Shown piece by piece: positions 1-9,629 of a stretch of DNA of 64,000 nt. A program made the translations under genes and the position numbers. The stretch spans positions 62,001 through 126,000 of the forward strand of contig JAICWS010000001.1 in the NCBI GenBank assembly GCA_025934695.1, given 5' to 3'. Numbering within the stretch: the stretch's first letter is position 1; the number at the start of each line of letters is the position of its first letter. Origin of the DNA: Alphaproteobacteria bacterium (GTDB taxonomy: Bacteria > Pseudomonadota > Alphaproteobacteria > Micavibrionales > UBA2020). The notes under the pieces are model-generated. The model saw only the letters and a program-made list of their open reading frames with translations. It was not told the origin of the DNA and did not search any database.

Positions 1-1
1 C

Positions 2-712
2 TTGGGCCTCAAGAGCGACGAGCGCATCGGCTATGACGGCAAGTCATTCGAAAATTTCCTGCCCGAGGAAGACCGCGCGGAGCTTCACCGCATTATGAAG
101 AAGCCCGCGCTCGTCGACCAGGTCGGTGCCTGGCTGGCGCGCACGCCCTTCGTCGAAATGGGCGGCTTCAGCTTCTGGAAAGCCTATCGCAAGGCGGTCG
201 TCGACATGATCGAAAACGACCGCGAGGCCATTCTCAAGAGCAAGCGCATGCCGGCAAGCGCGCGGGAAACCGAGCTAACGAAGCTCAAGAACATGCAGGC
301 CCAGTTCGACCAGCTTTTCCTGGAAGGCGAAGGCAAGGGCGAGGCGCTGCCATGGCGCTTCTCCAAGCCTGCGCTGCATGCCGCCTTGTTCATCAATCTC
401 TATCGCGACCAGCCGGCCCTGCAAGTGCCGTTCCAGGTGCTGAATGGCCTCATGGACATCGACGAGCTTTTCGCGCTCTGGCGCTACCGCCATGCCCTGA
501 TGGTGCAGCGCATGCTGGGCACCAAGATGGGCAGCGGCGGTTCGACCGGGCATGATTATCTCGCGGCCACGGCCAGCAAGCACCGTATCTTCAAGGACCT
601 TTTCGGCCTTTCCACCTTCCTCATCCCGCGCTCCAAGCTGCCCAAGCTGCCGCGCCAGGTCGAGGAGCGCATGGGCTTCCGCTACTGGGACAAGGCGGAC
701 GATGCCGCCTGA
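2..712 (+). CDS. kynA: Tryptophan 2,3-dioxygenase, 5' end cut off by window edge
   Basis: Haem enzyme that opens the indole ring of L-tryptophan to N-formylkynurenine, the first step of the kynurenine pathway. The visible 236 residues hold the C-terminal core: a WRYRHALMVQR helix, whose His fits the proximal haem ligand of the family, followed by GTKMGSGGSTGHDYL, matching the conserved Gly/Ser-rich substrate loop of TDOs. The frame is open to the left edge, so the true start lies outside. The stop overlaps the start of the ygfZ-like gene by 11 bases, suggesting co-transcription, although the two products have no obvious shared pathway. The family call is confident from the motif. Confidence 0.88.
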   Translation: MGLKSDERIGYDGKSFENFLPEEDRAELHRIMKKPALVDQVGAWLARTPFVEMGGFSFWKAYRKAVVDMIENDREAILKSKRMPASARETELTKLKNMQAQFDQLFLEGEGKGEALPWRFSKPALHAALFINLYRDQPALQVPFQVLNGLMDIDELFALWRYRHALMVQRMLGTKMGSGGSTGHDYLAATASKHRIFKDLFGLSTFLIPRSKLPKLPRQVEERMGFRYWDKADDAA

Positions 713-1493
713 CTTCACCGCGCATCTGTCCGATCGGCTCATCGTGCGCATTTCCGGCGCGGACGCGGAATCTTTCCTGCAAAATATCGTCACCAACGAT
801 GTGCGCAACATCGGCGCGGGCGAATTGCGCTTTGCCTGTCTGCTGACGCCCCAAGGGCAATACCTGCACGACTTCTTTATCTTCCCGGACGGCGAGGGCG
901 GCTATTTCCTCGATTGCGAAGCCGCGCGGATTTCCGACCTGCTCAAGCGGTTCACGATTTTCAAACTGCGCTCGCGCGTGACTTTCGCGGAAGTGCCCGA
1001 CATGCGGGTATACGCCACGACGAAAGCCGGACAGGGCTATGCCGACCCGCGGCGCGACGGTCTTGGTTTTCGCATTTATACGAAGGAAGAGCTGCCGGCC
1101 GAACCGGTTGCGCGCTATTACGATTTCTGCATCGAGCGCGGCATCCCCTGCGGCACGCAGACGATCAGGCCCGAGAAGGAAACCATGGCGGATGTCAGCC
1201 TCGACCTGCTCAACGCCGTGTCTTGGGACAAGGGTTGTTTCATCGGGCAGGAAGTCGCGGCGCGCATGCATAACCGGGGGCTGACCAAGCGCCGGCTGTT
1301 CGTCGTATCCGGCGCGCAACTGCAACCGGGTATTCTGCGGCAGGGGGAAGTCGACGCGGGGGACGTCCGCCAGGTCAATTCAGCGGGAGACAAGGCGCTG
1401 GCGGTGATTAAGCTTGCCGCCGCCAGTCAGCAATCCCCCAGCTTTACGACGGCGCAAGGGACAGAGGTGAGCCTTGCCGAATATAATGTATAG
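702..1493 (+). CDS. ygfZ: YgfZ/GcvT-like folate-binding protein (Fe-S cluster maintenance)
   Basis: 263-residue member of the YgfZ (IBA57-like) branch of the GcvT fold. Family members use tetrahydrofolate and support repair or assembly of certain Fe-S enzymes. The signature KGCFIGQEVAARMHNRG, with its conserved Cys, lies in the C-terminal half, and the N-terminus (FTAHLSDRLIVRISGADAES) matches the usual YgfZ opening. The frame is open further upstream from 552, but the ATG at 702 is chosen because family homology begins there and the upstream part is only the shifted frame of the dioxygenase gene. It overlaps the preceding gene by 11 bases. Confidence 0.88.
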   Translation: MPPDFTAHLSDRLIVRISGADAESFLQNIVTNDVRNIGAGELRFACLLTPQGQYLHDFFIFPDGEGGYFLDCEAARISDLLKRFTIFKLRSRVTFAEVPDMRVYATTKAGQGYADPRRDGLGFRIYTKEELPAEPVARYYDFCIERGIPCGTQTIRPEKETMADVSLDLLNAVSWDKGCFIGQEVAARMHNRGLTKRRLFVVSGAQLQPGILRQGEVDAGDVRQVNSAGDKALAVIKLAAASQQSPSFTTAQGTEVSLAEYNV

Positions 1494-1609
1494 CCGCAAA
1501 TGGTTAATGGGGGCAAAATTAGCGCAAGAAAACATAGTCTTCTTAAGGGGATGATTCCTTAACCTTTATGGATTACTATATTAGCTAGGGAAGAAGGCGG
1601 CATCGGGGG

Positions 1610-2671
1610 ATGACGGATAAATCCAAAGATTCCAAGGGTAAAGGCGGAAAACGTCCGCCTGTTTCCGACAAGGACGCAATCGACACATTGCCCTTGTCGA
1701 TGATTCCCTTGCAAAGCACCACGCTGAAGTCGGCGCGTCTGATCAAGAATTCGCGCCTCGAAACGGCGGTGGAGCTGCATAACGACCCGATTTCCGGGAG
1801 CCTGCAGATCCGGCCAGAAGACGTGGCCGAAAGCTTCCCCGGCGCCATCGGCGACCAGGAAATCATTTCGAGTCTCGCCAAGCTGCACAGCTATGACGTC
1901 TATTCCCTGCGCACGAGCCTGAAAAAGCTCGGCATCAAGGTCGACAACACGGTGCTCGAGCTGTCGGATGCCATGAAGGACCAGCTTGACCATTATGCTG
2001 TCGAATTTACCCGGCCGCTGATCCGCAACATCTTTGGCGACGGCGCGAACGATATCCGCGACCAGGATGGTTTGGTCAAAATATTCCGCGATCCCGACCG
2101 CGTACGTGTTGCGCAGAGATTGCGGCTGATGGCGCAGAAAACGAACATTCCGATCGAAGACATTCCCAAATTCCTCGAAAATTACAATGACGTGTTCCTG
2201 TCGGTCGCCTATTACCGGTACAGCTTTGAAAGCGTCGTTCCCGACATCAACCGCTTCTGGCTGTGGCTGGGCGACCTGCGCAGCCGGCGTGAGGTCATGA
2301 CGTCGCCGCGCACGGTCGCCGCTTGCAAAAAGGTCGAGGAATCGCTCCGGTTCCTCTCCAGCTCCATCCGCGAACGCCTGGGACGCTTCCGCAGCGCCTT
2401 CGAGGCCTTCTGGGAAGATATGAACCCCCAGAGCTTCGACAAGCTGCGCCGCGAGATCGAGGACAACCATGTCGGCATGGGGGCGGTGCTCTGCGGCCTT
2501 GTCGTCAAGATGCACGGCTGGTCGGTCGCCTTCCCCGACAACGAAGTGGGTGGACCTGCGACCCGCGCGCAATATCTTATCTCTGAAATGGAGCCGGGGC
2601 TGGAACAGCTCAAGGAGATGGAGAATGACGCGCGCGCCCGTATCGGGCTGACGCTGGTGCATATCTTCTAG
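1610..2671 (+). CDS. Conserved hypothetical protein, 353 aa
   Basis: I do not recognise the family. The N-terminal 30 residues are Lys/Ser/Gly-rich and probably disordered. The rest is predicted mostly helical and soluble, with no signal peptide or membrane segment. Residues near 175-260 are rich in Arg, Glu and aromatic residues (for example NRFWLWLGDLRSRREVM), and the C-terminal region contains one short hydrophobic stretch (GAVLCGLVVKMHGW). The ATG at 1610 follows a purine-rich CGGGGG stretch. A 116-base gap separates it from ygfZ and 54 bases from the next gene on the same strand, so it may be a separate unit with that gene. GC-rich codon use argues that it is a real gene. Confidence 0.7.
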   Translation: MTDKSKDSKGKGGKRPPVSDKDAIDTLPLSMIPLQSTTLKSARLIKNSRLETAVELHNDPISGSLQIRPEDVAESFPGAIGDQEIISSLAKLHSYDVYSLRTSLKKLGIKVDNTVLELSDAMKDQLDHYAVEFTRPLIRNIFGDGANDIRDQDGLVKIFRDPDRVRVAQRLRLMAQKTNIPIEDIPKFLENYNDVFLSVAYYRYSFESVVPDINRFWLWLGDLRSRREVMTSPRTVAACKKVEESLRFLSSSIRERLGRFRSAFEAFWEDMNPQSFDKLRREIEDNHVGMGAVLCGLVVKMHGWSVAFPDNEVGGPATRAQYLISEMEPGLEQLKEMENDARARIGLTLVHIF

Positions 2672-2725
2672 GCCGCCGCCGCGTCTCTATTTAACATAAA
2701 TAATAGAAAAAAGGGGTATCCGACG

Positions 2726-3154
2726 ATGGCGCCGGACAAGAAAATTCCTGACGTCGATACGCTGAAGAAACTGGGCGAGGAGGACTTCGCCAACGCGGTC
2801 TGCACGTCGCTGCGGCGCTGCGATATGCAGGCGCCGGCCTTCAACCTCGCCGCGCAGGCCAAATCCATCATGCCCGAGGGCGGCCGCACCATGCTGCTCT
2901 ACCCCGCGGAGGGGCAGGGGCTGATCATGGCGGGCGTCAAGGCGCTGCGGGAATATGCGAAGACCGGAAAAATTTCAAATGCAACGCGCGAGGAATTCAT
3001 CCTCGCCGATACGCGTGACATCCTGCGCAACGAAGACGCCGACCTGCGCGACAAGATCATGAATTATATTTCATCGCGCCTGACCGCCATCGGCACCCTG
3101 GCCCTCGCGCCGCCCGCGGACATGATGCCGAGGCGGATGCTGCCGAAGCCGTAG
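2726..3154 (+). CDS. Hypothetical protein, 142 aa
   Basis: Small soluble protein of unknown family. No signal peptide or membrane segment is seen. The middle (residues about 50-75: PEGGRTMLLYPAEGQGLIMA) is the only strand-rich part; the rest looks helical and charged. The C-terminus is Pro/Met/Arg-rich. An AAAAAAGGGG stretch lies 10 to 17 bases before the ATG and can serve as ribosome-binding site. It follows the 353-residue unknown gene in the same direction and is followed by a strong hairpin region at 3213-3287. Confidence 0.65.
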   Translation: MAPDKKIPDVDTLKKLGEEDFANAVCTSLRRCDMQAPAFNLAAQAKSIMPEGGRTMLLYPAEGQGLIMAGVKALREYAKTGKISNATREEFILADTRDILRNEDADLRDKIMNYISSRLTAIGTLALAPPADMMPRRMLPKP

Positions 3155-3212
3155 GATATCCGCTACGAAAATGCTCTTTTAACGTTACTTGGGCTGCCAG
3201 TCAGTCACGATG

Positions 3213-3287
3213 GCGCCGCCTGCGGCGGCGCGAATTGACTCCGGCGCCCCGGAACTGGCGCTCGCCTGCGGCTCGCTGGTCCGGAGT
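3213..3287. terminator. Two GC-rich hairpins between convergent genes
   Basis: The 157-base gap between the convergent 142-aa gene and ppdK holds a short hairpin (GCGCCGCCTGCGGCGGCGC, 3213-3231) and a longer one with stem ACTCCGG (3238-3244) pairing with CCGGAGT (3281-3287). The second is followed on the plus strand by GGTTTTATTT. Read this way it resembles an intrinsic terminator for the plus-strand gene and may also stop transcription of ppdK from the other side. Confidence 0.5.
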
Positions 3288-3311
3288 GGTTTTATTTAAA
3301 TGAAGTAGGTC

Positions 3312-5960
3312 CTAGTCCTTCAGCGACGCCTGCGCCGCCGCCAGCCGTGCGATGGGCACGCGGTAGGGCGAGCAGGAGATGTAATCCAGCCCGGTGGTCT
3401 CGAAGAATTTGATTGAGGCCGGATCGCCGCCGTGTTCGCCGCAGATGCCGAGCTTCAGCTCCTTCCGGGTCTTGCGCCCGCGTTCGGCCGCGATCTTCAC
3501 CAGCTCGCCCACGCCTTCCGTGTCGATGGAGGCGAAGGGATCTGCGGAAAGAATATGCTGGGCCTGGTAAGCGGGCAGGAAGGAACCCGCATCGTCGCGG
3601 CTGATGCCGAAGGTCGTCTGCGTCAGGTCGTTGGTGCCGAACGAGAAGAACTCGGCCGTTTCGGCGATGCTGCCGGCGGCGAGTGCCGCGCGCGGCAGCT
3701 CGATCATCGTGCCGGTCAGATAGCCTTTGAAGCCGGTGGCAGCCGCGACCTTGTCGACCATGGCTTTCAGAATATCCATCTCGGCCTTGGTGGCGATGAG
3801 CGGGACCATGACTTCAGGCGTTACGGTTTCGCCGGTTTCCTTCTTGACGGCGAGGGCCGCCTCGAAGATCGCCTTCACCTGCATCTCATAGATTTCGGGA
3901 TAGACGATGCCGAGGCGCGAGCCGCGCAGACCGAGCATCGGGTTCGCCTCATGCAGGCGCTGAATGCGCTGGCGTACTTTATCCGGGCTGACCGAAAGCG
4001 ACTTGGCGACCGAATTGATCTCGTCCTCTTCCTGCGGCAGGAATTCGTGCAGCGGCGGGTCCAGTAAACGAATGGTAACTGGTAATCCCTTCATGATCTT
4101 GAACAGGTTGACGAAGTCCTGGCGCTGGTGCGGCTCGATCTTGGCGAGCGCTTCGCGCCGCTCTTCCTGCGTTTCGGCCAAAATCATCTGACGGACGTGG
4201 AGGATGCGCGAGGGCTCGAAGAACATATGCTCAGTGCGGCACAGGCCGATGCCTTCCGCGCCGAACTTGCGGGCGGTTTCGGCGTCGAGCGCGGTTTCGG
4301 CGTTCGCGCGCACTTTAAGTCGGCGGGTCGCGTCGGCCCATTGCATGAGCGTTTCGAAGTCGCCGGTCAGCGCCGGCTGCAGCATGCGCACGGCGCCAAA
4401 GAGTACTTCCCCCGTGGAACCATCAATCGTGATCTTTTCGCCTTCCTTCAGCGTGCGGCCCTTGACCGTCATGGTCTTGTTCTTGTGGTCAATCATGACG
4501 TCGCCGGCGCCGGAGACGCAAGGCTTGCCCATGCCGCGCGCGACGACGGCCGCGTGGCTCGTCATTCCGCCGCGCGAGGTCAGGATACCTTCGGCGGCGT
4601 GCATGCCGTGAATGTCCTCGGGGCTGGTTTCGGTGCGGCACAGGATGACTTTATGGCCGTCCTTCGCCAGTTTCTCGGCGTCATCCGCATCGAAGCTGAT
4701 TTCGCCGGTCGCGGCGCCGGGGGAGGCGGGCAGGCCCTTAGCCAGCACCGTCTTTTCCGCTTTCGCGTCGATGGTCGGGTGCAGCAGCTGGTCGAGCGAT
4801 TGGGGATTGATACGCTTGATCGCCTGTTCTTTCGTGATCAGCTTTTCGTTCACCATGTCGACCGCGATTTTCAAAGCCGCCGCCGCCGTGCGCTTGCCGG
4901 TGCGCGTCTGCAGCATGTAGAGCTTTTTGTTCTGGATGGTGAATTCGATGTCCTGCATGTCTTTATAGTGTTTTTCGAGCTGCAGGCGGATGCCGTTGAG
5001 CTCCTTGTACACTTCCGGCATCGTCTTCTGCATGTCTTCGAGGTGCAGCGGCGTGCGGATGCCGGCCACGACGTCTTCGCCCTGCGCATTCAGCAGGTAC
5101 TCGCCGTAGAACATGTTTTCGCCGGTCGAGGGATTGCGCGTGAAGGCCACGCCCGTGCCGCAATCATCGCCCATGTTGCCGAAAACGACGGCCTGGACGC
5201 AGACCGCCGTGCCCCATTCCTCGGGGATGGCGTTGATCTTGCGATAGGTGACGGCGCGCGGCGTCATCCACGACTTGAAGACGGCGCCGATGGCGCCCCA
5301 CAGCTGCTCGCGCGGTTCCTGCGGGAAGGCCTTGCCCGTTTCCTTCTTCACGAGGTCCTTGAACTGCTCGGAAATTTCTTTCAGGCCCTCGGCGGTGATG
5401 TCGGTGTCCTGCCTGCAGCCGTTGCGGCGCTTGTAAGTGTCGAGAATGTCTTCAAACAGGTCGTGGTCGACGCCGAGAACGACGTCGCTGTACATCTGGA
5501 TCAGGCGGCGATAGCAGTCATAGGCGAAGCGCTCGTTGTTCGACGAGGCGGCCAGGCCTTTGACCGTCGTGTCGTTGAGACCGATGTTGAGGATCGTGTC
5601 CATCATGCCGGGCATCGAGACGCGCGCGCCGGAGCGGACGGAAAGGAGAAGGGGCTTCTTCACATCGCCGAAGCTCGCGCCGATTTCCTTTTCGACCTGC
5701 TTGAGGCCGGCGTCGACCTGGTGCTCGATTTCGGTGGGGTAGGCGTTCTTGTTCTGGTAGAAGTAGGTGCAGACTTCGGTCGAAAGGATAAATCCGGGAG
5801 GAACAGGGAGGCCGATCTTGCTCATCTCCGCGAGGTTCGCGCCTTTGCCGCCCAGCAGGTTCTTCTGCGTGGCGTCGCCCTGGCAAATCTCCTTGCCGAA
5901 GCTGTACACCCATTTGTCGTTCGTCTGCGCGCTGGTCTTGAGCATTGCGTTCACTGCCAT
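3312..5960 (-). CDS. ppdK: Pyruvate, phosphate dikinase
   Basis: Reversibly converts pyruvate, ATP and Pi into phosphoenolpyruvate, AMP and PPi. The 882-residue length is typical. Visible parts: N-terminal ATP-grasp nucleotide-binding domain opening with LLGGKGANLAEM; swivelling phospho-His domain with GGMTSHAAVVARG, catalytic His at residue 469; C-terminal PEP/pyruvate barrel with GLCRTEHMFF and the proton-donating Cys840 in GICGEHGG. The start follows GAGGGG and lies three bases past the glyS stop, so it is the last gene of a glyQ-glyS-ppdK operon, an order known from Rhodospirillales. No regulatory kinase/phosphatase gene (PDRP) is adjacent. Confidence 0.97.
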   Translation of the reverse strand: MAVNAMLKTSAQTNDKWVYSFGKEICQGDATQKNLLGGKGANLAEMSKIGLPVPPGFILSTEVCTYFYQNKNAYPTEIEHQVDAGLKQVEKEIGASFGDVKKPLLLSVRSGARVSMPGMMDTILNIGLNDTTVKGLAASSNNERFAYDCYRRLIQMYSDVVLGVDHDLFEDILDTYKRRNGCRQDTDITAEGLKEISEQFKDLVKKETGKAFPQEPREQLWGAIGAVFKSWMTPRAVTYRKINAIPEEWGTAVCVQAVVFGNMGDDCGTGVAFTRNPSTGENMFYGEYLLNAQGEDVVAGIRTPLHLEDMQKTMPEVYKELNGIRLQLEKHYKDMQDIEFTIQNKKLYMLQTRTGKRTAAAALKIAVDMVNEKLITKEQAIKRINPQSLDQLLHPTIDAKAEKTVLAKGLPASPGAATGEISFDADDAEKLAKDGHKVILCRTETSPEDIHGMHAAEGILTSRGGMTSHAAVVARGMGKPCVSGAGDVMIDHKNKTMTVKGRTLKEGEKITIDGSTGEVLFGAVRMLQPALTGDFETLMQWADATRRLKVRANAETALDAETARKFGAEGIGLCRTEHMFFEPSRILHVRQMILAETQEERREALAKIEPHQRQDFVNLFKIMKGLPVTIRLLDPPLHEFLPQEEDEINSVAKSLSVSPDKVRQRIQRLHEANPMLGLRGSRLGIVYPEIYEMQVKAIFEAALAVKKETGETVTPEVMVPLIATKAEMDILKAMVDKVAAATGFKGYLTGTMIELPRAALAAGSIAETAEFFSFGTNDLTQTTFGISRDDAGSFLPAYQAQHILSADPFASIDTEGVGELVKIAAERGRKTRKELKLGICGEHGGDPASIKFFETTGLDYISCSPYRVPIARLAAAQASLKD

Positions 5961-5963
5961 GAT

Positions 5964-8075
5964 TTACCCCTCAAGTTTTGAAAAATCTGCTACATCGTTC
6001 ATCGTCCCCGCGATGCTCCCCAGCATGCGAAGCCTGTTCGCGCGCAAGTTGGCATCTTCAGCATTGACCCGGATTTTATCAAAGAACTGGTCGACCGCGC
6101 CGCGAATACCGGCCATTGCCGACATCGCGGACTTGAAATCTTCCTTGTCGATATCGGCGCGGATTTTCGCGCCGGAGGCGGAGAGCGCCTTGAACAGCGC
6201 CTTTTCCTGCTCTTCTGCGAGGAGCTTTTCGTCGACGTCCTTGCCCGAATAGGTTTTGGCGTCTTTCTTCTGCTCGTCGCGCAGGATGTTGGCGGCGCGC
6301 TTGTAGGCGGTCAGCAGGTTCGCGCCGTCGTCGGTCTTCAAAAATTCCTGGACCGCATTGGCGCGGGCGACGACGCGGAACAGGTCATCGTCGGCCTTGG
6401 CCGCGAAAACAGCGTCGATCAGGTCGTGACGCACGCCCTGGTCTTTGAGCGCGACCTTCAGGCGCTCGGTGAAGAACTGCATGAGGTCCTTGGCCACATC
6501 GGCTTCGGGGCGCAGGCCTTTCACCTTGACGGCGTAAAGCTGATAGGCGGTCGAGAACAGAGTTTTGAGCGACAGGCGCAGCTTGTTCTCGAGGATGATG
6601 CGGATGACGCCGAGCGCGGCACGGCGCAGCGCGAAGGGGTCTTTTGAGCCCGTCGGTTTTTCATCGATGGCAAAGAAGCCGACCAGCGCGTCGATCTTGT
6701 CCGCCAGCGCCACGCAGATGCTGACGGGGGCGGTCGGGCAGCTGTCATTCGCGCCCGCGGGCTTGTAATGTTCCGCGATTGCCTGTGCGACCTCAGGCTT
6801 TTCCTTGTCATGCAACGCGTAATAGCGGCCCATGATGCCCTGGACTTCGGGGAACTGGAACACGACGCCGGAGGTGAGGTCGGCCTTGCAGAGCTGCGCC
6901 GCGCGCTGCGCGGAGGCGACATCGGCCTTCAGCAGCTCAGCGATGCTCTTGGACAGAGACTGCAAGCGCACAACGCGGTCTTTCACGGTGCCGAGCTTCT
7001 GGTGGAAGGTGATCTGCTCGAGCGCGGTGTTGCGGCTCTCGAGTTTTTGGCGGCGGTCCTGATCCCAAAAGAATTTCGCATCCGACAGGCGCGCGCGCAG
7101 GACCTTTTCGTTCCCCGCCACCACCTGCTTGCCGCCGTCCTCGGTGATCATGTTCGCGATGACGATGAACTTGTTCGACAGCTTGCCCGCGCTATCCAGC
7201 AGCGCGATGTATTTTTGGTTGCCGCGCATGGTCGAGATCAGCACTTCCTGCGGCACGTCGAGATATTCTTTCTCGAACGTCCCGACCAAGGGCACCGGCC
7301 ATTCGACGAGGCCGACGATTTCGTCCATCAGTGCCTCGTCGTCGCGGATCTTCAGGTTTTCTTTGTTGGCCAGCTTCTGCGCCTGTTCGGCGATGATGGC
7401 CTTGCGCTCGTCGCGCGACAGCAGCACATGCGCTTTTTTCAGCTTCTCGGTATAGTCCGCGTAGCTGAAGACTTCGAACGCGCCACTGGAAAGGAAGCGA
7501 TGTCCTTCCGTCGTCTGGCCGAAGGTGATCGAGGCGTGTCCGCCGAGGTCGAAAGCCGCGGGCTGTCCGCTGGACGTCTTCAGCGCCTTCTTGTCGAACA
7601 GCGCCAGGATGGAATGAATGGGCCGGACCCACATATAGCTGTTGCCAGCCCAGCGCATGGATTTCGGCCAAGAGAATTTCTTCAGCGCCTCAGTCAGCAC
7701 GTCGACGAGCACATCCTGTGCCGGGCGGCCCTTGACGTTCTCGCGATAGAACCAGAAGGCGCCTTTGGGACTTTCTTCCTTCACGCATTTGTCGAGGCTG
7801 GTCAGGTTGACCGACTTCAGGAAGCCCTGGATCGCCTGTTCCGGGGCATCGACGCGAGGCCCGCGCTTTTCCAGCATCGTGTCCGGCTGTTGCGTCGGCA
7901 ATCCTTCCACGACAAGCGAGATGCGCCGCGGAGTCGAATGCGGCTCCGCCTTCGTGAAGGCCAGTCCTTTGCCGGTGAGGCCCTTGGTGACGAGTTCTTT
8001 TAAGTCCTCCGCGGCCTTCACTTGCATGCGGGCGGGAATTTCTTCCGAGAAGATTTCGAGCAGGAATTCGGCCAT
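5964..8075 (-). CDS. glyS: Glycine--tRNA ligase beta subunit
   Basis: Beta chain of the bacterial alpha2beta2 glycyl-tRNA synthetase, which charges tRNA-Gly in the cytoplasm. The 703-residue length and the N-terminus (MAEFLLEIFSEEIPARM) are characteristic, as are the central PTGSKDPFALRR segment and the C-terminal DALR-type anticodon-binding helical domain. It starts one base after the end of glyQ and ends three bases before ppdK, indicating one transcript and coupled translation of the two subunits. Confidence 0.97.
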   Translation of the reverse strand: MAEFLLEIFSEEIPARMQVKAAEDLKELVTKGLTGKGLAFTKAEPHSTPRRISLVVEGLPTQQPDTMLEKRGPRVDAPEQAIQGFLKSVNLTSLDKCVKEESPKGAFWFYRENVKGRPAQDVLVDVLTEALKKFSWPKSMRWAGNSYMWVRPIHSILALFDKKALKTSSGQPAAFDLGGHASITFGQTTEGHRFLSSGAFEVFSYADYTEKLKKAHVLLSRDERKAIIAEQAQKLANKENLKIRDDEALMDEIVGLVEWPVPLVGTFEKEYLDVPQEVLISTMRGNQKYIALLDSAGKLSNKFIVIANMITEDGGKQVVAGNEKVLRARLSDAKFFWDQDRRQKLESRNTALEQITFHQKLGTVKDRVVRLQSLSKSIAELLKADVASAQRAAQLCKADLTSGVVFQFPEVQGIMGRYYALHDKEKPEVAQAIAEHYKPAGANDSCPTAPVSICVALADKIDALVGFFAIDEKPTGSKDPFALRRAALGVIRIILENKLRLSLKTLFSTAYQLYAVKVKGLRPEADVAKDLMQFFTERLKVALKDQGVRHDLIDAVFAAKADDDLFRVVARANAVQEFLKTDDGANLLTAYKRAANILRDEQKKDAKTYSGKDVDEKLLAEEQEKALFKALSASGAKIRADIDKEDFKSAMSAMAGIRGAVDQFFDKIRVNAEDANLRANRLRMLGSIAGTMNDVADFSKLEG

Positions 8076-8076
8076 G

Positions 8077-9000
8077 TTACGCGGCCTCCTGCTTCTGTTC
8101 GCCGGGATAGACGCCGAGCCAGGCGTCGCAGCAACCTTTCGCCAGCGCGCGCACGCGGCCGATATAGGCCTGGCGCTCGACGACGCTGATGACGCCGCGC
8201 GCGTCCATCAGGTTGAACAGGTGGCTGGCCTTCAGGCACTGGTCGTAGGCGGGCAGGGCGAGGCCCTTGCGGCCGTTGTTGGAGCGGTGCGTGGATTGGG
8301 CGGCGAGCAGCGCCTTGCATTCGGCTTCCGCGTCTTTGAAATGCTGCATCAGAATGTCGGTATTCGCGAACTCGAAGTTATAAGCGGTGTATTCCTGTTC
8401 CGCGCGCAGAAAGACGTCGCCGTATTTCACGCCGCGCCCGTTGAAGTCGAGGTCATAGACGTTGTTCACGTCCTGGATATACATGGCCAGGCGCTCGAGG
8501 CCATAGGTGATCTCGGCCGAAACGGGGTTGCATTCGATGCCGCCGACCTGCTGGAAATAGGTGAACTGCGTCACCTCCATGCCGTCGCACCAGACTTCCC
8601 AGCCCAAGCCCCAGGCACCCAGCGTCGGGCTTTCCCAGTCGTCCTCGACGAAACGGATGTCATGGTACTTTGAATCGATGCCGATCTTCTTCAGGCTCTC
8701 CAGATACAGGTCCTGAATGTTCGATGGGGACGGCTTCATAATCACCTGATACTGGTAGTAGTGCTGGAGCCGGTTCGGATTTTCGCCATAGCGGCCGTCG
8801 GTCGGGCGGCGCGACGGCTGGACATAAGCGGAGTTCCATGGTTCCTGCCCCAAGGCCCTCAACGTCGTGGCGGGGTGGAAGGTTCCGGCGCCGACTTCCA
8901 TGTCGTAAGGCTGCAGGATCAGGCAACCCTGGTCCGACCAGAACTGGTGCAGCGTCAGGATGAGATTCTGAAAACTGAGAGCTTTTTTGCCGTCTGCCAT
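8077..9000 (-). CDS. glyQ: Glycine--tRNA ligase alpha subunit
   Basis: Catalytic alpha chain of heterotetrameric glycyl-tRNA synthetase, class II fold. The family opening ([20 protein letters not shown]) and [19 protein letters not shown] are clear. The motif-2 region with [19 protein letters not shown] binds ATP and the tRNA acceptor end. 307 residues is normal for the family. First gene of the minus-strand glyQ-glyS-ppdK operon, divergent from the chagasin-like gene 76 bases away. Confidence 0.97.
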   Translation of the reverse strand: MADGKKALSFQNLILTLHQFWSDQGCLILQPYDMEVGAGTFHPATTLRALGQEPWNSAYVQPSRRPTDGRYGENPNRLQHYYQYQVIMKPSPSNIQDLYLESLKKIGIDSKYHDIRFVEDDWESPTLGAWGLGWEVWCDGMEVTQFTYFQQVGGIECNPVSAEITYGLERLAMYIQDVNNVYDLDFNGRGVKYGDVFLRAEQEYTAYNFEFANTDILMQHFKDAEAECKALLAAQSTHRSNNGRKGLALPAYDQCLKASHLFNLMDARGVISVVERQAYIGRVRALAKGCCDAWLGVYPGEQKQEAA

Positions 9001-9076
9001 CGTGAAAGACCACCCTTCATTGATGCCCGAAAGACTAGCAGCAAAATAGCGATTTTCAAAGCGCCGCCGTTGAGCT

Positions 9077-9448
9077 ATGACAGTAGCAATCTTTCAAAAA
9101 AAGGCGTGTTTGCGCATGAAAAGGCTCAGCGAACAGTTCAACAGTATTTCGGTGAAGAAGGGCGAATTTTTCGTCGTCGATCTTCCGTCGAACGGGGGCT
9201 CGACCGGTTACATGTGGGACGTCAGCGTGACCGCAGGGAAAGCAGCGGTCGTGAAAAAAGAATATGTCGACCTGCACCCCGATGAGACCGAAGAAGACAA
9301 AATGGTTTGCGGCCGCACCTTCTACGACCGCACCATCTTGCAGGCGCAAGAGGCGGGCACCATCGAGCTGAAGGCCGAATACCGGCGGCCATGGGAGACG
9401 GGGACCGCCCCGGTCCAGCAGAAGACTTTCAAAGTCACGGTGGATTGA
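9077..9448 (+). CDS. Chagasin-like (I42 family) cysteine-protease inhibitor
   Basis: Chagasin/ICP family proteins block papain-type cysteine proteases with three loops of an immunoglobulin-like fold. Two loop signatures are visible: [11 protein letters not shown] (family NPTTGY-W) and YRRPWETG (family RPW-E). The I42 domain spans residues about 18-122 of 123. Start choice is open: ATG at 9077, or ATG at 9116 ([10 protein letters not shown]), which would remove a 13-residue basic leader. Neither form shows a convincing signal peptide, which is unusual for bacterial members. It is divergent from glyQ and has no obvious functional partner; no papain-like protease gene is visible in the window. 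Confidence 0.8.
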   Translation: MTVAIFQKKACLRMKRLSEQFNSISVKKGEFFVVDLPSNGGSTGYMWDVSVTAGKAAVVKKEYVDLHPDETEEDKMVCGRTFYDRTILQAQEAGTIELKAEYRRPWETGTAPVQQKTFKVTVD

Positions 9449-9629
9449 AAGCGGTCCGTTAACCACACGACTCGCTTAACGATTCATTCAGATTTACGCG
9501 CACAATTTATCTAAAAATGTAGGTATATCAAAAACTTGATTAATTTCCTTCGGCATTAACAAGCTCTTAACTATTTTCATATATCCTTGGGGTAGACTGA
9601 AAACTGCGCGCCGGGGAGGTACTAACCTG

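Noticed and set aside
4128-5981. 617-codon plus-strand frame
   Set aside because: Antisense to ppdK, with the same GC-bias explanation and no protein-like composition.
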